Under the pieces are notes generated by a model that was not told the origin of the DNA, ran no database searches, and worked only from the letters and a program-made list of their open reading frames with translations. A stretch of 64,000 nt of DNA, taken from positions 609,341,501 to 609,405,500 of the forward strand of contig CM057456.1 of NCBI GenBank assembly GCA_016271365.2. Reading direction: 5' to 3'. Below are positions 23,462-32,839 of this stretch, one piece after another (the first letter of the stretch is position 1; each line of letters starts with the position of its first letter). A program made the translations under genes and the position numbers. Origin of the DNA: Neoceratodus forsteri (lineage: Eukaryota > Chordata > Ceratodontiformes > Ceratodontidae).

Positions 23462-23625
23462 AGAATAATGGATAGGGAACTGTGCACAACAAGGCTGTCT
23501 TCCCATCAAGGGTTTTGATGACATCATAGACCTCGAGAAGCGAAGCTAGAAGTCCCTATGATGTCATCAATCACCAGATAGAGCTGCAGCCTTGATGTGG
23601 CACAGTTCTCATCTGTTATTTTGTA
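23462..23625. repeat. Foldback element, loop group B (copy 3)
   Basis: Left arm GGAACTGTGCACAACAAGGC and TTGATGACATCATAG pairs with CTATGATGTCATCAATCACC and GCAGCCTTGATGTGGCACAG. Loop 23529-23556 has GACCTCGAG ... CGAAGCTAGAAGTC. The left tip AGAATAATGGATAGG equals that of the copy at 12735 although the stems are unrelated. Confidence 0.8.
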
Positions 23626-23832
23626 TATATGGTTCCTCACAAACTGTGCCACATTAATTTCACAAGGATTTGTTAGTTTCTATACCTTGTCCAGACACTG
23701 CTGTGTTCTCCCGGTCCTCGCTGCAGTTCCCCTTCACTGCCGACCCCGAAGGTACCATTGCTCACTGTCATCCAGCTTAGCTTTGTACGGAGTGACCACT
23801 GATTTATTCAAAAAAAAAAAATGCTGACAAAC

Positions 23833-23884
23833 TGATAGTTTGGAAACAGGGTGCCGACTATGGCAGTTTGTGTCCAAACTATCT
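23833..23884. repeat. Short hairpin
   Basis: ACTGATAGTTTGGAAACA pairs with TGTGTCCAAACTATCTGA around a 22-base loop. It lies just after an A-run (23810-23821) and 110 bp before the next hairpin. Confidence 0.6.
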
Positions 23885-23990
23885 GAAAAGCTTGTGCTCA
23901 ACCACTCGCTTACCAGTGCCGCCATGCTGTACAGTATTGTTTGAAAAGCCAATGTTTCAGCCAATCGGGAAAACAGTTGAAGGTTAAGAA

Positions 23991-24029
23991 GTTGTTGTAC
24001 TATCGTTGTGACGTCAGAACGATAGTACA
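23991..24029. repeat. Hairpin centred on TGACGTCA
   Basis: GTTGTACTATCG and CGATAGTACAAC flank TTGTGACGTCAGAA. It is the same design as the hairpins at 5115-5158 and 5376-5408, whose centres carry TGACGT or CACGTC. Confidence 0.75.
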
Positions 24030-24822
24030 ACTTTTTGTCCTTTGAACTGTCCTACAACAGAATTTGGAAAAACCATCGTTTTCCATCCACAATAAACCCT
24101 AACCATATACTATAATACAATACTGAACAGATCAGAGAGCGGTTTTCACAATGCTGATGACATCACAGTAGCCATGTGTAGCACTGAAGCCAGGTGCTGA
24201 AATCAAAGAGAAACAGTTAAATCTTTAAAAAAATGGCATATTTAAACGCCATAACTAGTAAACTGATGTTGTATAAATTAACTATGCAATGGTCTGACTT
24301 GATAATGGTCTGACTCAAAATACACAGATTATGCTCACTTGTGAGGAGCCAAGGACTTTCATAACTCACTTGAGGCTCTACAACTAATGAGTTCTGGTCC
24401 TGCCCCACATGAAGGTAAATTACGTATTTTGAGTCAGCCTATTGCATATTCCACATGTAACGGTCATATGGAATGAAGAAAGGGAAAGAATCCATGCTAC
24501 AAATGACCACTTTTACTCATATCACTGTACAGAGTCAATAACAATGAGGATGCTGTGATACAAAAAAAATACTGTACCATTATGGAAAACTTTTTCAGTT
24601 AGAAAATTATGCCTGCTTTTCTTTACCTTGGGATTCATGTTTACATTTCTTTCTAGCTACTGTGTATGCTCAGTAGAACGATGTTTGTACTTTCTTTTCT
24701 TTAAATTAAAAATCAGTAACATTGAAGTTTAAGAAAAAAGAAAAAGAGAATGGCTAGCCAGCTGGGCAGAGACTCTCAACTGAGAGAAATGGACATGTAT
24801 TGTACAAAGAAGTGGGAAACAG
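24030..24822. other. Unrecognised stretch
   Basis: AT-rich. A short local duplication (AATGGTCTGACTTGAT / AATGGTCTGACTCAA at 24287-24318) is the only structure noticed. Confidence 0.45.
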
Positions 24823-25402
24823 GATGGCCCGGTGGCACTGAGGGTTGAGGTGTTGGATGCAATGCCTCGCATCACGCTGGCGACCTGGGTTTGGAAATAA
24901 ACTCAGATTACTGGAGCTTGGCTGGGGAGGAGAGGATTGAGTGTCCAGAAGACTGCTCTCCTCTCCTAGGGAGTGTCGGTTGGTGTTTCCTGGCATCAGT
25001 GGCTCCCAGTGGAGGCTCAGCGTGCTACAGCTGGGGATCACATCAGGAAGTGGTGGAAGTGGTGGAGGTAACGGTGGACATCTGTGGGCAGGGTGCGGGA
25101 GTGTACCCATCTCGTATTGGATATCATTGCATGTCCACTCCTCAAGGGGTCATGCTCACAAACTAAAAGACAAAGCCCCCAAGTAGAAGGCCTTGCATCC
25201 CCCATGCCTACGGATCCCAATCACCTGGCCCCAGTCCTCCGACTGGAGGGTGCAAGCCAGGGGTTCACTGCAGGTAAGTGTGGGAGGTTTGGAGCACCAG
25301 GGATGGACTCAGGTTGGAATGTTCTCAGGCCAGGTGGGAAAAAGCTGGGATGTCTGAGGGAGTCTTGGGGAGCGGTGATCAGAGGGAAATAAAGTATTAA
25401 AA
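24823..25402 (+). mobile_element. GC-rich ~580-bp SINE
   Basis: Head GGCCCGGTGGCACTGAGGG at 24826 and B-box-like CCTGGGTTTGGAAA at about 24882, then the CTGCTCTCCTCTCCTAGGG hallmark, GC-rich body and a tail with AAATAAAGTATTAAAAAAAA. Possible short target duplication (AAGTGGGA / AAGTGAGA). It contains CTGCAGGTAAGTGTGG at 25268, a donor-like sequence. Confidence 0.75.
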
Positions 25403-26106
25403 AAAAGTGAGAATCAATACTCATATGTGGTTTCCAGAACTCAAATGAGGAGACCTTTAAAAGCAGAGGAACCGTTTATTGAGATGATCTCTAAATGGGA
25501 TGCAAATGAGAAAAGCAATATTTACCCGTGCAAATGAAGTCTCAGTAAGGTAGTGGGACCAGCAGCCAGAGAAACAGAGTGATTAACAACTCCAGTTACT
25601 GCAACTTATAATTAGATCTCCTGTGGCTGATCCCCAGCTGTGACGTAAGCTGCAGGAGAGTCTGGCATAGACCCCAGGCAGTGCTTACAGTAAGATGTCA
25701 GAAGAGACAGCAGGATCAACCAGATAAATATGAAACACTCAGCAAAACAACAAAGGTATCATTTTACTTTAGCATTAAAAGTGCTAACAGAGGGCAGCCC
25801 CGCACTGAGATGTGGGGCTTTTCATCATGGGCATTCCCCTTTAATGGACCAGCAAACTTTTGCATTAGTCCATAAAATATAATCCTACGGTATGTTAGAT
25901 GTGTATATCACAAATGATATAATGGCTAGGGGAAAATCCTGCATCCTTATTGGCTAAGAACAGTGCATTATAGGCGCATAATGCACTGTAAAAACAACAA
26001 GTCTGACCAACCAGGACACAGTACCCTAGAGAAATCAGTGTGCTACCATTCAGAATATTGATTTTTTAATTTCCACCATTTTTCAATTGCATACTAATGT
26101 ATGATC
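25403..26106. other. Unrecognised stretch with one perfect short palindrome
   Basis: 25960-25989 is a perfect 30-bp palindrome: ACAGTGCATTATA, GGCG-type centre, TAATGCACTGT. Otherwise nothing is recognised. Confidence 0.5.
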
Positions 26107-26109
26107 CTC

Positions 26110-26143
<34 letters not shown>

Positions 26144-26144
26144 C
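26107..26144. repeat. (CT)n microsatellite
   Basis: Nearly pure CT dinucleotide run with one CCC interruption, immediately upstream of composite element copy B. Confidence 0.95.
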
Positions 26145-26157
26145 ACATCACATACAG

Positions 26158-28285
26158 TACAATACTAACAACCATTTGTCAATGCCAAATGTTGTCTTGC
26201 TGGTATTGGCATTGGTAGTGCAGGAGTTAGAAATCCAAAATAGGGATGGCAGTGAAGTATTGAACTAACGCCAACACCCCCCTTCCCCCGCAGAGACTGA
26301 AAGGCACTGAGAGTGTGGCTTTGGGTCGGCCATAACACTTACGCCATTCCACCTCACCCCACCCTGCAGAGAGCGACAGGTGTTGGGTGTGCATTGGGGT
26401 CTTCTGCCCTTATGCTCACCTGATTCCATAAGAAAATAAGCTGAGATGGGTGCAATACAGGAGAATGGGGTGAACGTTAGGGTGACAGAACCCAAGGCAC
26501 ACCTCAGTGCCTGTCAGTGGCTGTAGGGTGGGGGTGGGGTAGAATTCTGCAAACATTATGGCCGACGAAACCAAGTTACATCCCCAACGCCTGTCAGTCT
26601 CTATAGGGTGGGAGTATGGTTGGAAACCTTAACACCCAGGGTGTTTGATGGTATTTTCACTCCAAATATTCAACATTGGCTTTTTGGGACCCCATCTCAT
26701 GAACAGTGGCACTATCATTCCGTTACTCAATCCTGAAAGGTGGTTTCGCACAGCAACTGTGCCATTGGGAGCCACAGGTGCAGAAGCATATTTCAGGTAG
26801 GATGCAAAAAATGACAGCTGTACTGTTCACGAGGAGATGTAAAAAAATGGCAATGTTGAAAAACCTGGAGAGAAAATATGAAACATTTGCAAACTTACGA
26901 GCGTGCATAGATACTGCGCAATGCACGCCTGTAATGTGGTAATTTTGGGGAATTGTTTCACCAAATTTTCAACATGGACATTTTGGGACCTCTCCTCATG
27001 AGCAGTGGCACTGTGATTTTGTTACTCTGTCCCAAAAGTTGATTTCGCATACCGACCATGCCCACTGTGTGCCACAGGTGTGAAAACGTTTCATGCAGGA
27101 TGTGAAAAATGACAGCTATATCATTTATAAGGAGGTGTGCAAAAATGGCAATGTTGAAAATCTGGAGTGAAAATATAAAAAAATTGGAGAAGTTACTAGC
27201 GTGCATAGGAACTGCGCAACACACGCTGGTAATGCAGTCATTAGTTTGGAATTTTTTTACCAAATTTGCAACATGGGCTTTTTGGGACCTCTCCTCATGA
27301 ACACTGTTCATTTTGTTAATTGGTCCCGAAAGGTGATTCCATGCAGCAACAGCGAAATCACCTTTCAGGGCCGAGAAATGAAATGACAGTTACATGTTCA
27401 CCAGGTGGGGTCCCAAGAATCCCATGTTGAAAATTTGGGACCAAAAGTCCTAAAATGGGTGAGATATCAACCTAAGCTGAAACTCCGCATTATGAAGTTT
27501 ACTGTCACTTCTTCAGTTCGCAGTTCGACTTTGAAGAGTGCAGACATTTCCTGCTTCACAGAAGATCGCGACTTCCGACCTCCGGAGGTAAGTATGGGTG
27601 AGGGGTGCGAGGAGGTGAGTGCTCAGAGGGAGGGTGGGGATGGGGAGGGGCGAAGGAGACAATGGTGGACTGTTTTATGCTTTGCAGGTAAAAAACAGAC
27701 CGCTTGGGAAATTTTTCTTTTTAAACAGGTTAAAAAAAATGTCATATTGGGTGGGCCCAGTGTGCCACAGTCAGGAGGGGCTGCATCCGACACCAAGAGT
27801 GGGCATCCCGGTGTCAGAAAGGGGTATTGTTTTAACCAGGAAAACACTGGGGGTGTGGATGACATGGGGATTGGGCACCGGATGTCTGGAGTGTGTGCAG
27901 GTGGCAGGAACCCCATGTTAGGTACAGCAATGGGGGCATGACAACAGGGGATTGGGCACCCCGATGTCGGGATTATGTGACAGGCGGCCGCCGCCATATG
28001 TATGTCAATGTTTCACCAGGAATGGCACGTAATGGAGGCGTGTCAGATCTGCCGCTGCAATGACAAGCCTGTCTCTCATTGCAGCGGCAGATTCATTTCA
28101 AGTTGGTGGCACTCTAAAACTGCCGTCATCGGCAGCATGCTCACTGGTTGGTGGCTAAGAGACACACCCACTAAAGCATCCCCTGGATTCGCCACAAGCC
28201 TGACACACCTTTGAAAGAGCTACTACCGCAACATGTTGCTTGTGCATGTGCGCAAGCCAACATAAAAATGAGCTGGCTAATTAAC
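26158..28285 (+). mobile_element. Composite hairpin-array element, copy B
   Basis: Head at about 26171-26225 (ACCATTTGTCAATGCC, then GGTATTGGCATTGGTAGTGC), a private 400-bp segment (26230-26640), two to three ~298-bp units (markers at about 26800 and 27095), array-end palindrome 27329-27370 (AAAGGTGATTCCATG ... AAATCACCTTT) and an ~880-bp tail. The tail ends with GCACAAG/TGCGCAAGC-type hairpin sequence and CCAACATAAAAATGAGCTGG near 28258-28277. Confidence 0.72.
27588..27687 (+). other. Intron-like interval in tail of copy B
   Basis: GGAG|GTAAGTATGGG start and TTTATGCTTTGCAG|GT end, 100 bp. It is aligned with the equivalents in copies A and C; the upstream GACTTTGAAGAGTGCAGACA block matches copy A. 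Confidence 0.52.
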
Positions 28286-28698
28286 GTTTAAAACAAGTGC
28301 TCATCAATAACTACCTCTGACTTCCCTGCTCCTCTTGTTCTGCTTGCTCTCATTAATCACCAGGCAAAATGTAGAACACTGGTGGGCTTCTAAATCTTGC
28401 TGCTGCAGAAGGTAGAGTACTACCAGTAAGAATTCCACACAATCTCAGTGGTTGAACTCCAGCCCAATTAGTGAAATGCTAACATTTGTATTTGGGAAAC
28501 TCACATTTTTTGGGGGGGTCCTTTCCATTCGATCACAGTGTCATTACCACCACCACCCCCTCCATGGTTCATGGGAGTTTTTAAAAAAAAAAAAAAAGTA
28601 AAATTGCTATAAGACCTACGTAGGTCTCACCTGCTCCCAAGCTAACCAGACATGCTGTCAGCAAACAAGGTGTTCAAATTAAAGGAAGTTTCCAATTT
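28286..28698. other. Unrecognised stretch
   Basis: No gene or repeat recognised. A run of A at 28580-28595. Confidence 0.5.
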
Positions 28699-29214
28699 AG
28701 GGCAACTACTCACATATTTTGGTAGCTGCCCTTAGTGATAGTTATTCCAGACTGGTTTAAATAATACATTTTTTCCTGTACCTTAGTATTTTTACTCGTA
28801 ATTCTGTATTTTGCAATGCAGCCCAACCGGTTCTGAAATCCCTGATAATCGTGACATGCCCCCCCCCCCCTCGCTCAAGCACGTAATGACGTGTGACCAG
28901 GGAAATTGCAGGGGGGTGCCCCATTGAAATGAATGGGGCTGGATTTTTCATTCATTTTTAAGATCAAGAATGGCCACCTGAAGATTAATGAAGGACACTG
29001 CTCGACGAACATGACCCTTGGTCACACGTCATTACATGCTTGAGCACGGGGGCGTGTCATGATTACCAGGGATTTTTAGAACTGGTTGGGCTGCATTGCA
29101 AAATACAGAATTATGAGTAAAAACTAAGGTATGGGACAAAATTTATTATTTAAACCAGGCTGGACCAACTATTGCTGAGGGCAGCTACCACAATATGTGA
29201 GTGATAGCTGCCCT
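28699..29214. repeat. ~515-bp inverted repeat with ~200-bp arms
   Basis: Left arm (28699-28900) and right arm (about 29017-29214) are collinear reverse complements. Examples: CTGTATTTTGCAATGCAGCC with GGCTGCATTGCAAAATACAG, and ACTCACATATTTTGGTAGCT with AGCTACCACAATATGTGAGT. The ~115-base centre includes a small palindrome GCCCCATTGAAATGAATGGGG. A C-run (28860-28871) breaks the left arm. Confidence 0.85.
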
Positions 29215-29645
29215 CAGCTAAGTCAGAAAATCACTTTAAGATGATTTCACCTGCCTGCTCACGCACATACCTCAACGTCCTCAGACACAGAACACTAGTA
29301 ATTTCCTGATTCTTTCTACCACAGATGGCAGCATGCTGCTGGCAAGATCACCTCAAAATCTCAGTCTTGTCACAGCCACTAGAACCATGAACAACTTTAA
29401 TGAGACCCACACAGTTAACATTAGGAGGGGAGAAGGGAGGAGTGAAGAAAAAAGAAAATGTCAGTTACAGAAACCCCATGAGAAGCAAGTGCTCCCTAGT
29501 AGCATCTATTGGCGGAGGAACTATTTGACCTTTTTTACAAGTTTGTATTCCTTTTGTATTAATTGTATGTTTCATTTCCCTATTTTTGTTTTTAAATGTT
29601 CCTGATTACCCATTTTATAAGCACAACAAGACACTTCAGGGATCT
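29215..29645. other. Unrecognised stretch
   Basis: No gene or repeat recognised. Confidence 0.5.
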
Positions 29646-29766
29646 GCATTATAATGTGTTAACCTCACTCCCAGGGCCCATCAGCACTCACCATGCAGCC
29701 TCGTGCCTAACTATGTCCCTGGGAGTGCAGTCATCACAACATAATGCACACCCTGTCATGTCTTAA
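29646..29766. repeat. Foldback element, loop group A (copy 1)
   Basis: Arms CATTATAATGTGTT and CTCACTCCCAGGG pair with GTCCCTGGGAGTG and ACAACATAATG. Loop 29684-29707 has GCACTC ... GCCTCGTGCC, as in the foldbacks at 40338, 44078 and 59835. The right tip ATGCACACCCTGTCATG recurs at 59954. Confidence 0.75.
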
Positions 29767-30965
29767 TCTGTTCTTTTTTTTCCATAAAGGTTTTTCTCCG
29801 TGGGTTGCAGATGAGCGGCTGTCAACCATGTCCCCACACCCCTGACAGAGACAAATGTCCCCCAGCCACCACGAATCCTCCAAGGATTGTCCCCCACAAC
29901 GGGGCCAAGAGGGAAGGGGCCATCCCCCTCCTTCCCACAGTACACAAATCCAGTGTTGGTGGCCGGGTGATTGTGCAGGCAAAGGAAGAGTATGCATGGT
30001 TTCATTAAGCCCACTGCAACCTCTTTTTCCATTTTCTAGGCCCTCCCTTTAGCTGGGGCACGCATGCCAGCATGTGCACATGAAGGCATGAAAGCACCAT
30101 AGAGCCCCACAGCTCCTTCCTTATTTTGCTGCTCCTGTCCCATCCTACTACCATGCCTCCACTTGGTGGCAGTCATGCAGCACAGCCAGCAATCCTGAGC
30201 AGTCCTGCAACTGCTCGATCCTCCCTCCCCCCACCCGGCCAGTCTCAGTAACCTGAGATCACTCCCAATCCTGGGTTGATGTTGTGGTTGGCAGTAGCGC
30301 TATCCCCACACCACTGGACAGGCTCATTTTATTGCTTGCTAAGAACTATATACATTATTTTAATACTGTAATATACAGTAAATGTCCATGGAAGTTCTAC
30401 CCTTTGTGGGAATTGAATTCTTAACCTTCTATTACAAACACAAGCTGCAGTACTTCACTAATGCACTACAGAAGGTTAACCAGTGCAGCCTTGATTATTT
30501 CAGGTTTGTAAAACCTGTAAAGCATCCTAATCTATGACATGTCATAGAAGAGTATTAACGTTTCCAAAAATAGTTATTGCATTGTTTTATGTGCAGGCTA
30601 CTGAACTCAACATAGTTCTTTCATGGGTTCATAGTCTGCAACCCCATCATTCAGACTTTCATAAACATCATCCTTCATTTATTATGCTTTCTATAATTAA
30701 TGAGCTTCTGCTTTTTCCCATAGGGAAACCATGGCATAATTTGTCATAATACGGAGTGTTTTTTGTGGCAAACATGGGCAAGGTTTCCCTCACTCTGCGC
30801 ATGCCACAGATCGTCCACTCCTGACTGCTCTGTGCCTCTGTCTTGCCTGAAACAGCACCACCAGATGACCTCAGCTGGGCGGTAAGTTATTTGTAAGACA
30901 CTATTTATTTACTAAGCGGCAAGTTTTGCTGGCGGAGTGGCTCTTACTATTTAAAAGTAAAAGTG
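29767..30965. other. Unrecognised stretch
   Basis: No gene recognised. 30395-30480 could be a very degraded tRNA-derived SINE head on the minus strand (AATTCAATTCCCAC), but I cannot support it further. Confidence 0.4.
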
Positions 30966-30981
30966 AAGCCGCTCCATTTTT

Positions 30982-31538
30982 TTTTATATCCTCTTTATTT
31001 CTTGCGCCTACCGGCAGGGGCATCCAGCCACCAGTCCTGCCCACGGGGAGAGCAGCAGGCTCACTCGCATGGTGAGGGGGTCTGGCATGGCCGTGGCCTA
31101 CCCACAGGAGGGCTCCCCCGTCCCTGCCAGCTGGACCATTGCCAAACCCCCCCAGTACTATTCCATGACAGTCCTCCCTGCAAGGCAGGGCACGGCCATC
31201 AAGCTGCACGGTTGCGCCCAGCCCCTTTTTTCCATTTTCACCACAATGGGAGCGCAGACATGCAATGATGTCCATGCACAAGCATGCAGATGTCCGCCGC
31301 GCTGCCTTCTCTACTGGACACCATGCACCTGCAGTGCCTCCGGGTGTCCCCAGGGACTGCCAGAGCATGGTATGGTTCTCACCCTTTCCTCAGGACTAGA
31401 AGAGTTGTCATTTGATGCTCAATCCTAGTCCTCCCCTGCCGACCCCTGATGGCCCAGGCTCGTTCCCGAACTCGGGTCGCTGGTGTGGAGTGAGGTGTGG
31501 CATCTAGCACCTCAACCCTCATTGCCACTGGGCCAGGC
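30982..31538 (-). mobile_element. GC-rich ~560-bp SINE with 16-bp target-site duplication
   Basis: Minus-strand head at 31538 (TGGCCCAGTGGCAATGAGGG, B-box-like CGAGTTCGGGAACG), GC-rich body and T-run tail on the plus strand at 30975-30985. AAGCCGCTCCATTTTT is present at 30966-30981 and again at 31539-31554. The 3' part (GGATGCCCCTGCCGGTAGGC) matches the 3' part of the copy at 1146. The 155-codon minus-strand frame inside is a by-product of GC content. Confidence 0.88.
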
Positions 31539-31805
31539 AAGCCGCTCCATTTTTAAGGTGCCAAGGAACACTTTGTTAGGGGGAGAGAGAGAAATCGAGG
31601 AGCCCTCCTTCTTACACTACACAGAACTCTCTCTTCTCTCACATGTGCTTTTAACTTTATTTTCATTTCATCTCCAATCTCGGCTGCCTAAGTCTAAAAA
31701 AAAAGACTATTCCTGGCAGCACTATTTATTTTTCTTCCCGGTTTTGGCAACAGTTCCATTTCAAGTCAGAACAAAACTTCCGGACCACGGCATCACCAAA
31801 GCAGC

Positions 31806-31864
31806 TTTATTTTATATAATTGCTGTGGCGAAAAAGGGTAAACCCAGCAATTATATAAAATAAA
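31806..31864. repeat. Hairpin next to a foldback
   Basis: TTTATTTTATATAATTGCTG pairs with CAGCAATTATATAAAATAAA around a 19-base loop. The same AT-rich sequence forms the right flank of group B foldbacks at 12735 and 41478. Confidence 0.8.
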
Positions 31865-31865
31865 A

Positions 31866-32012
31866 TATGGGGTGGTGTGTGTAAACTTGAAGTTTTCACA
31901 CACCCTCTGGGTTAGATGCTTGCACAAACCCCTCGAGCTTCACTCTTGGGTTTATGTAGCATTTAACCCCTCGGGTGTGTGCAAACTTCTCATTATGCAC
32001 ACCACCCCATAC
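31866..32012. repeat. Foldback element, loop group B (copy 4)
   Basis: Left arm ATGGGGTGGTGTGTGTAAAC pairs with TGCACACCACCCCAT; inner arms TTTTCACACACC and GGTGTGTGCAAA. Loop 31926-31953 has AAACCCCTCGAG ... TTCACTCTTGGGTTT, the inverse-oriented form of the 12800 loop. Confidence 0.78.
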
Positions 32013-32362
32013 TTTATCCTATATGTTTGCAACAAGAATGAAAACGAGGGGAATATTTTTCCACTTTTTGGCTGCAAGTAGAATGCATATGTGGATGTTT
32101 TTTAGTATCAAATGATGCCATAATGACTTAATCTATACAGAGACACTGCACAAATGTTTGTGCCTAGAAGTGTTTCGGCAGTACCCTAGATTTTCCAACA
32201 AGATCAGTCCCATATAGAGTGCCGTAACTAATACTGCCCCCAGCATCTTTTATCTAACTTGGCTGGCATCATTACCATGATTCATGTAAGAACAGAGAAG
32301 TTAGGAATTTGATTCATCATAGCACCTTTCACACAAACTGTAGTCCACAATCTTTACATTTC

Positions 32363-32374
32363 TTGAGAGAGAGC

Positions 32375-32416
<42 letters not shown>
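32363..32416. repeat. (GA)n microsatellite
   Basis: GA dinucleotide run with scattered C and AA interruptions. Confidence 0.95.
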
Positions 32417-32419
<3 letters not shown>

Positions 32420-32459
32420 ATGCTGCTGCCACTTACATGCACAGGGAGATTCCAACAAC

Positions 32460-32590
32460 ACACAGAAAGATCTGGAGAAAGATTACCGGAGATTAGACAC
32501 AGGGAGGTTAAATGCCTTGCTAAGGGTCACGCAATGAGTACTGTGAGTGGAGATTGTTAGATTCAATCGCACTGTAATGGGGTAATATAA
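32460..32590 (-). mobile_element. Possible degraded MIR-like SINE core
   Basis: Minus strand reads GCGTGACCCTTAGCAAGGC and ATTTAACCTCCCTGTGTCT, in MIR core order. The head is not recognisable. Confidence 0.45.
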
Positions 32591-32650
32591 TAAGCTGACA
32601 GAATAAGCAACCAAAAAAAGTATATAGGGATCTCCTACAAGCAAAGATAT

Positions 32651-32838
32651 GAGAGCTGCTCCTTTAGCTTGCTGGTAGACTCATCAGTGGATAGCAAAAA
32701 GCTGCAGGTTCAAATCCTGACTCACCTAGTCTGGAAATCTGAGATACTATGAAGTACTCAGCAGAAGGTGATAGTGCCAGAACCTTCACACCTTTGTCTC
32801 CAGGGTCACAACTCCATGCCGTAACTGCTAGGCCAGAT
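32651..32838 (+). mobile_element. tRNA-derived SINE-like segment
   Basis: A-box-like TAGCTTGCTGGTAGACTC and B-box-like GGTTCAAATCCTGAC at 32708 are spaced as in tRNA-derived SINE heads. The following sequence has CAGGGTCACAACTCC and no A-tail. It ends where the giant inverted repeat starts. Confidence 0.45.
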
Positions 32839-32839
32839 G

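Noticed and set aside
27405..27941. 178-codon plus-strand frame
   Set aside because: It lies across the array end and tail of composite copy B, runs straight through the intron-like interval, and copy A does not keep the frame.
30395..30480. tRNA-like SINE head on the minus strand
   Set aside because: Only a weak B-box-like AATTCAATTCCCAC; no core or tail.
30901..31368. 155-codon minus-strand frame
   Set aside because: Inside a GC-rich SINE whose other copies do not keep the frame.
32651..32730. Functional tRNA gene
   Set aside because: A-box and B-box-like sequences are present but arms do not pair into a proper cloverleaf; better read as a SINE head.
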